The position numbers and the translations under genes were made by a program. The notes under the pieces are model-generated. The model was not told the DNA's origin. It searched no databases and worked only from the letters and a program-made list of their open reading frames with translations. A DNA stretch of 64,000 nucleotides from WRMS01 sp038562165 (GTDB taxonomy: Bacteria; Bacillota; Peptococcia; DRI-13; UBA5745): assembly GCA_038562165.1 (NCBI GenBank), contig JBCFAO010000002.1, positions 62,001 through 126,000 of the forward strand, written 5' to 3'. Of this stretch, positions 59,359-64,000 are shown in pieces (position 1 is the stretch's first letter; every line of letters begins with the position of its first letter).

Positions 59359-61518
59359 ATGCGGCAAAAGCCCGTATCGATAAAGACAAAAAAAAGGATT
59401 CAGGTTATCTTGGTATTGGTTTCCCTGGCGTTTGCCGGGCTCTTTTGCCGATTGACCTGGATTCAGCTATTTAAAGGCGATGAATTTGAGAGCCTGGCCT
59501 CTGATAACCGCTTTAATGAGGTTCCCATCAATGCCCGGCGGGGTGTTATTTATGACGCCAAAGGCAAGCCTTTGGCCATCAGCGTCATGACGGATTCGGT
59601 GTACGTTAACCCCATCGAAGTAGTGAAAGCCAAAAAAGTCGAGGAAGTGGCGGGCCATCTGGCTGAAATACTGGAGATGGATAAAGAGGGCTTGGTTGAG
59701 CGGATCAACAAAAACAAGACCAAATGGTTTGTGTACGTTAAGCGGAAAATTACTGAGGAGCAGGCCAGCGCTATTAAGGCCCTGTCCTTGCCGGGGGTGG
59801 ATTTCCAGGAAGAGCCCATGCGGGTATATCCCAAAGGCAGTTTGCTGGCCAATTTCCTGGGCTTTGTGGGTACGGACAACAACGGCCTCAGCGGCCTGGA
59901 GGCTGCTTACGACAGCGTACTTTCCGGCGTTGCCGGCAAGCTGATGATGGAACTGGATCACCGGGGCCAAAGCATTCCCGACGCCACCCAAAAGTACATT
60001 CCTTCCCAGGATGGGCAAAGCTTGGTACTGACCGTAGACGAAACCATCCAGTACATCCTGGAGAGGGAAGTCAAAAAAGCCGTGGAAGAACATAATCCGG
60101 ACAAAATGGGTATTTTGATGATGGAACCGAAAACCGGCAGAGTGCTGGGCATGGCGGAGTATCCCACCTTCGATCCCAACCACTTTAATGATTACGACCA
60201 GAAAAACTGGCGGAATTCCCTGATCTCCGATGTTTATGAGCCGGGCTCCACATTTAAAACAGTGATAATGGCGGGAGCTCTTGAAGAAGGGGTAGCCTCC
60301 ATCAATGATCATTTCTATTGCGGCGGCGCCGTCAAACTGCCCGGCGGCACGGTGCGCTGCTGGCGGTCCACCCCCCACGGCTCCCAAAGCTTTTTGGAAG
60401 GAGTGCAAAACTCCTGCAACCCCGTATTCGTCACCATTGGGCTGAATATGGGCAAGGATATCTTCTATAAATACCTCAATGGCTTTGGCTTCGGCAAAAA
60501 AACCGGCATCGAGCTGGCCGGCGAGGCCACCGGCATCCTGGTGCCCCAAAAACGGGCCCAGGAGCTGGATCTGGCTACCATGAGCATCGGTCACGCCAAT
60601 GCAGTGACGCCTATCCAATTGCTGACGGCCTTTTCTGCCATCACCAACGGCGGCAACTTGATGAAGCCCCAAATCGTCAAAGAGATCCGGGATAGCGAGG
60701 GCAATGTAGTAAAGACCATCGAGCCGGAAGTGGTGCGCCAGGTTATTTCCGCTTCTACCTCCGAAAAGGTCCTGAAAGCCCTGGAGACGGTAGTCAGTTC
60801 CGGTACGGGTAAAAGTGCTTATATTGAAGGCTACCGTGTAGGCGGCAAGACCGGTACTGCCCAAAAGATAATACCCGGCATTGGCGGTTATTCCGATAGA
60901 GAATTTATAGCGTCTTTCATGGGAGCTGCTCCCGTCAATGATCCTCAGATTGTGTGCCTGGTGGTTATGGACTATCCCAAAGGTCCGCTGCACACCGGCG
61001 GCGCCGTTTGCGGCCCGATTTTTCAAGCTGCGGTTAAGGATGTGCTCAGCTATTTGCAGGTGCCCACCCAGGTGGAGCCCGGGAAGGTCAGCGCCACCTC
61101 TCTTGAAGAAGTTACCTTATTGGATTATACGGGAATGTCTGTTGCCGCTGCCCAGAGCCAGGCTGCCAGCCAGGGACTCAGCGTATCTATAGTAGGCGCC
61201 GGCGACCAGGTATATGCCCAATTGCCCTTGGCCAATACAAAAATGCTCAAAGGCGGCAGCGTGGTTTTGTATACGAAGCTGCCGAAGAGCGCGGAAACCC
61301 TGCAACAGATCGCGGTGCCGGAATTGACGGGCAAAACCGCCGAGGAAGTCTTGGCTATTGCGGCGGAATACAATTTGAATTTTGAGCTGACGGGCCAGGG
61401 TGTGGTCATGTATCAGCAGCCCTCTCCCGGGGTAATGGTGGATGTGGGCAGCAAAGTCACCGTGGGATTAGAAGAGCCTCTGGCCGAAGGGGCATCGGGG
61501 GAATTAGCAGGTCCCTGA
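59359..61518 (+). CDS. Class B penicillin-binding protein (SpoVD/FtsI type) with PASTA domains
   Basis: This 719-residue transpeptidase has an N-terminal membrane anchor, a dimerisation domain (INARRGVIYDAKGKPLA), and catalytic motifs SxxK in EPGSTFKTV, SxN in QNSCNPVF and KTG in GGKTGTAQK. Two C-terminal PASTA-like repeats (EEVTLLDYTGMSVAAAQSQA; IAVPELTGKTAEEVLA) fit SpoVD or PBP2B of Firmicutes. Only one such gene sits here, so it may serve vegetative septation, spore cortex, or both. Confidence 0.93.
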   Translation: MRQKPVSIKTKKRIQVILVLVSLAFAGLFCRLTWIQLFKGDEFESLASDNRFNEVPINARRGVIYDAKGKPLAISVMTDSVYVNPIEVVKAKKVEEVAGHLAEILEMDKEGLVERINKNKTKWFVYVKRKITEEQASAIKALSLPGVDFQEEPMRVYPKGSLLANFLGFVGTDNNGLSGLEAAYDSVLSGVAGKLMMELDHRGQSIPDATQKYIPSQDGQSLVLTVDETIQYILEREVKKAVEEHNPDKMGILMMEPKTGRVLGMAEYPTFDPNHFNDYDQKNWRNSLISDVYEPGSTFKTVIMAGALEEGVASINDHFYCGGAVKLPGGTVRCWRSTPHGSQSFLEGVQNSCNPVFVTIGLNMGKDIFYKYLNGFGFGKKTGIELAGEATGILVPQKRAQELDLATMSIGHANAVTPIQLLTAFSAITNGGNLMKPQIVKEIRDSEGNVVKTIEPEVVRQVISASTSEKVLKALETVVSSGTGKSAYIEGYRVGGKTGTAQKIIPGIGGYSDREFIASFMGAAPVNDPQIVCLVVMDYPKGPLHTGGAVCGPIFQAAVKDVLSYLQVPTQVEPGKVSATSLEEVTLLDYTGMSVAAAQSQAASQGLSVSIVGAGDQVYAQLPLANTKMLKGGSVVLYTKLPKSAETLQQIAVPELTGKTAEEVLAIAAEYNLNFELTGQGVVMYQQPSPGVMVDVGSKVTVGLEEPLAEGASGELAGP

Positions 61519-61577
61519 TGACTGTCCGGTAGGATAGATCAAATACTGAGGTATTATGGTATGGGAGGTGAGGTTGT

Positions 61578-63077
61578 TTGAATCTAAGAGAATTAGTTGC
61601 CGCCGGCCCCGGTTTGAGCCGCTGGCAGCAGGATGTAGAATGGGATAAAGAGATTGGATCCGTCACTGCCGATTCCCGCAAAATAAAAAAAGGCGATGTT
61701 TTTGTTGCCCTAAAAGGGGAGCACCATGACGGCCATCAGTATATAGATCAGGCCTTAAGCCAGGGAGCTCTGGCGGTAATCCTGGAGAATGAGGAATTTT
61801 GCGCCGAAAAAAAGCCCTGGATATTGGTGAAAAACAGCCGGGAGATTTATGGTGCCATCATGCAAACCCTGGCCGGCAGGCCCTCTCTGGCGATGAACGT
61901 TATCGGCGTAACCGGGACCAACGGCAAAACCACCGTAACCAATATGGTGGCCAATATTATGGAGGAAGCGGGCAAAAAAATAGGTCTTTTGGGTACGATT
62001 CAAAACAGGGTAGGAGGGCGCCGGGAGGCTGCCCTGCTGACCACGCCGGATAGTCCCCAGTTGGCCGAACTTTTCCGGCAGATGAAAGAAGAAAAGACGG
62101 ACTATGCCATTATGGAGGTTAGTTCTCACGCTCTGGCCCAATCCAGAACTGCCGGCATTGAATTTGACGTGGCGATTTTTACGAATCTTAGTCAGGACCA
62201 TTTGGATTACCATGAGACTTTTAATGAGTATCTGGCCCAAAAGGCAAAACTTTTTTCCGGCCTCTCTCCTAAGGGGGAGAAAAAACGCAAAAAAACGGCT
62301 ATACTAAATCTGGATGATAACTCCAGCGCTTTCCTGGCCGACTACTGCCGGGTGCCGGTGATCACTTACGGTTTAAACGGTTTAAGCCATGTCCGGGCTG
62401 AGGATGTTCAGCTTTCTGCTGAAGGGATCCGCTATCAGTTGGTCTATGGCGGACGCCGCCAGGATATCCGTCTTAAGCTCCACGGCCGGTTTAATGTTTA
62501 CAATTCCCTGGCAGCCATTACCGCTGCCTTGGTTGAGGGCGTGGATATTGAGGTGATTCAGCGGGCTTTGGCAAAAATGGAGCCGGTGGCCGGCCGTTTT
62601 CAGCAGGTAGCGGATCCTACGGGCAAGCTGCCTTTTAACGTATTTGTGGATTATTCTCATACGCCGGACAGCTTAGAAAACTGCATCATCACCGGCAGGG
62701 AGCTGTGCCGGGGCAAAATTATCAGCGTTTTTGGGGCCGGCGGCCACCGGGATGTGACGAAGAGGCCTTTGATGGGAGAGGTGGCAGCCCGGTTGTCGGA
62801 TGTTACTATCGTTACCTCCGATAATCCCAGAGAAGAAGAGCCTTTAGCCATCATCCGTGATATAATGAACGGGATGAAGGGACCCCTGGCCAAGGCACAG
62901 GTACTGACGGAGCCGGACCGGCGGCAGGCCATTGTGAAAGCGGTATCCCTGGCTCAGCCCGGCGATATTGTGCTGGTCTGCGGCAAGGGCCATGAGAATT
63001 ATCAGATCGTAGGCGGCGAGAAGCTGGCCTTTGACGACTATGAGGAAGTCCAAAAGGCCATGAGATTAGTACAATAG
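61578..63077 (+). CDS. murE: UDP-MurNAc-tripeptide synthetase MurE (meso-DAP adding)
   Basis: This 499-residue Mur ligase has an N-terminal UDP-binding part (VTADSRKIKKGDVFVALKG), the ATP loop GVTGTNGKTTVTN, MEVSSHALAQ, and TSDNPREEEP. The DNPR motif predicts meso-diaminopimelate as substrate. The start is TTG at 61578 after GGAGGTGAGG. In most dcw clusters murF follows, but here mraY comes next. Confidence 0.95.
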   Translation: MNLRELVAAGPGLSRWQQDVEWDKEIGSVTADSRKIKKGDVFVALKGEHHDGHQYIDQALSQGALAVILENEEFCAEKKPWILVKNSREIYGAIMQTLAGRPSLAMNVIGVTGTNGKTTVTNMVANIMEEAGKKIGLLGTIQNRVGGRREAALLTTPDSPQLAELFRQMKEEKTDYAIMEVSSHALAQSRTAGIEFDVAIFTNLSQDHLDYHETFNEYLAQKAKLFSGLSPKGEKKRKKTAILNLDDNSSAFLADYCRVPVITYGLNGLSHVRAEDVQLSAEGIRYQLVYGGRRQDIRLKLHGRFNVYNSLAAITAALVEGVDIEVIQRALAKMEPVAGRFQQVADPTGKLPFNVFVDYSHTPDSLENCIITGRELCRGKIISVFGAGGHRDVTKRPLMGEVAARLSDVTIVTSDNPREEEPLAIIRDIMNGMKGPLAKAQVLTEPDRRQAIVKAVSLAQPGDIVLVCGKGHENYQIVGGEKLAFDDYEEVQKAMRLVQ

Positions 63078-63110
63078 CCGAATTTAATGAACTAGAGAGG
63101 TTATGACCCG

Positions 63111-64000
63111 ATGCCCGATTATTTGAAAGCCGGTTTGACGGCTCTGGCAGTGGCGCTGATTAGCGAGCCCTTCCTGATACCGGCTTTGCGCAGGTTTAAG
63201 TTTGGTCAATTTATCCGCCAGGAAGGCCCTCAAAGCCACTTGACGAAGTCCGGCACTCCTACCATGGGAGGAATCATGTTTTTAATAGCCATACCGGCGG
63301 CTATGTTTTTTGCCGGCAAGGTAGGAATGGAGAGCTTTCTGGCTTTATATCTGGTTTTAGCCATGGGGCTCCTGGGCTTTATCGACGATTACCTGAAAAT
63401 CAAAAAAAGGCAATCGGAAGGCTTAACCTCTAAGCAAAAATTTATTGGACAAATTATTGTGGCCCTGATCTTTGCCGCAGTATTATGGTGGATGAAGGGC
63501 GGCAGGGTTTGGTTTCCATTTGCTAACCGCTTTTATGACATCGGTATTCTGTATATTCCGGTGGCTGTATTTATCATTGCGGCTACAGTCAATGGCGTAA
63601 ACTTTACCGACGGCCTGGACGGCTTGTGCTCCGGCGTTACCTTTTTTGTGGCTTTAGCTTTTCTTTTGCTTTGCCGGGCCTGGGGCCTCAGCCAATTGAC
63701 CTGGTTTGCGGCCAGCCTGGCCGGCAGTTGCCTGGGTTTTTTGTTTTTTAATCTCCACCCGGCCCGGGTTTTTATGGGGGATACAGGCTCTCTGGCCCTG
63801 GGCGGAGCGGTGGCTGCCCTGGCCCTGCTTACGGGCACCGAGTTTTTACTGCCTCTCTTAGGCGTTGTTTATGTAGTGGAGGTTTTATCGGTGATTTTGC
63901 AGGTGGGTTATTTCCGTCTTACCGGCGGCAGAAGGCTTTTTCGCATGGCCCCCCTCCACCACCATTTCGAACTTTGCGGCTGGAATGAAAGCCAGGTAGA
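63111..64000 (+). CDS. mraY: Phospho-MurNAc-pentapeptide transferase MraY (3' end outside window)
   Basis: The frame from ATG 63111 runs off the window after about 296 residues. KSGTPTMGGIMFL near residue 47, GFIDDYLKI, NGVNFTDGLDGL, GDTGSLALGG and APLHHHFE are MraY signatures. It makes lipid I at the membrane. GAGAGG lies upstream of the ATG. Only the last ~25-30 residues should be missing. Confidence 0.96.
   Translation, partial: MPDYLKAGLTALAVALISEPFLIPALRRFKFGQFIRQEGPQSHLTKSGTPTMGGIMFLIAIPAAMFFAGKVGMESFLALYLVLAMGLLGFIDDYLKIKKRQSEGLTSKQKFIGQIIVALIFAAVLWWMKGGRVWFPFANRFYDIGILYIPVAVFIIAATVNGVNFTDGLDGLCSGVTFFVALAFLLLCRAWGLSQLTWFAASLAGSCLGFLFFNLHPARVFMGDTGSLALGGAVAALALLTGTEFLLPLLGVVYVVEVLSVILQVGYFRLTGGRRLFRMAPLHHHFELCGWNESQV

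Noticed and set aside
59467..61026. Long minus-strand open frame of 519 codons opposite the PBP gene
   Set aside because: The plus strand clearly encodes all PBP motifs. The long antisense frame reflects codon bias of the real gene.

Overview
The window looks like a chromosome segment of an anaerobic, probably endospore-forming Bacillota (Clostridia or Negativicutes grade; I cannot fix the genus). The signs are the Firmicutes block B12-type radical SAM / DUF2344 / RNase G / L21 / Prp / extended L27 / ObgE, a SpoIVFA-like protein at the matching place, a SpoVD-type PBP with PASTA domains, DnaD/DnaI-type helicase loaders, strong AGGAGG ribosome sites, and a sensory [FeFe]-hydrogenase-like protein. 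No respiratory or oxygen-handling genes are seen apart from a Fur/PerR regulator.

Layout. 1-6.4 kb: a polyamine operon (speD, arginine-type decarboxylase, speE, speB, then carboxyspermidine dehydrogenase and decarboxylase), which holds two routes to spermidine. 6.5-10.3 kb: a small YbjQ gene, a complete group II intron with its reverse transcriptase, a nitroreductase-like gene and a broken phage antirepressor. 10.3-16.2 kb: a LysR regulator divergent from a sulfur amino acid lyase, an M20 peptidase, a YfcC-type transporter and an FNT channel. 16.4-19.6 kb: an aquaglyceroporin overlapping a COG0523 GTPase, a phage-tail-like protein and tRNA-Leu(GAG). 19.6-26.1 kb: a repeat-rich intergenic island, a PdaC/RsiV-like protein, an unknown transporter and a cobalamin-dependent methionine synthase without activation domain. 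26.2-34.6 kb: the spoIVFA-like to obgE block. 34.6-37.3 kb: a pseudo-receiver regulator, an anti-sigma-type ATPase and a sensory hydrogenase. 37.5-42 kb: small redox, DUF1015, GNAT, P-loop and membrane proteins, then fur/perR. 42-53.5 kb, minus strand: a large sugar operon. 53.7-57.2 kb: a P-loop/Asp23 fusion and the helicase-loader pair. 57.3-64 kb: the dcw cluster from mraZ into mraY.

The most striking system is the minus-strand operon at 42-53.5 kb. It encodes a PRD regulator, a complete PTS phosphorelay of its own (EI, HPr, EIIA, EIIB, EIIC), a two-subunit transketolase, a zinc alcohol dehydrogenase, a RuBisCO-like protein with the carbamate-lysine motif, and a HAD phosphatase. I infer a PTS-fed pathway for an unusual, perhaps branched, sugar. 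The RuBisCO-like protein and the C-terminal transketolase subunit are unrelated, yet both carry the peptide ATEYFDLK(I/M)K at or near the C-terminus. Its codons differ mainly by synonymous changes, which suggests a docking or targeting tag.

All assignments come from reading motifs and gene order; no database search was run.
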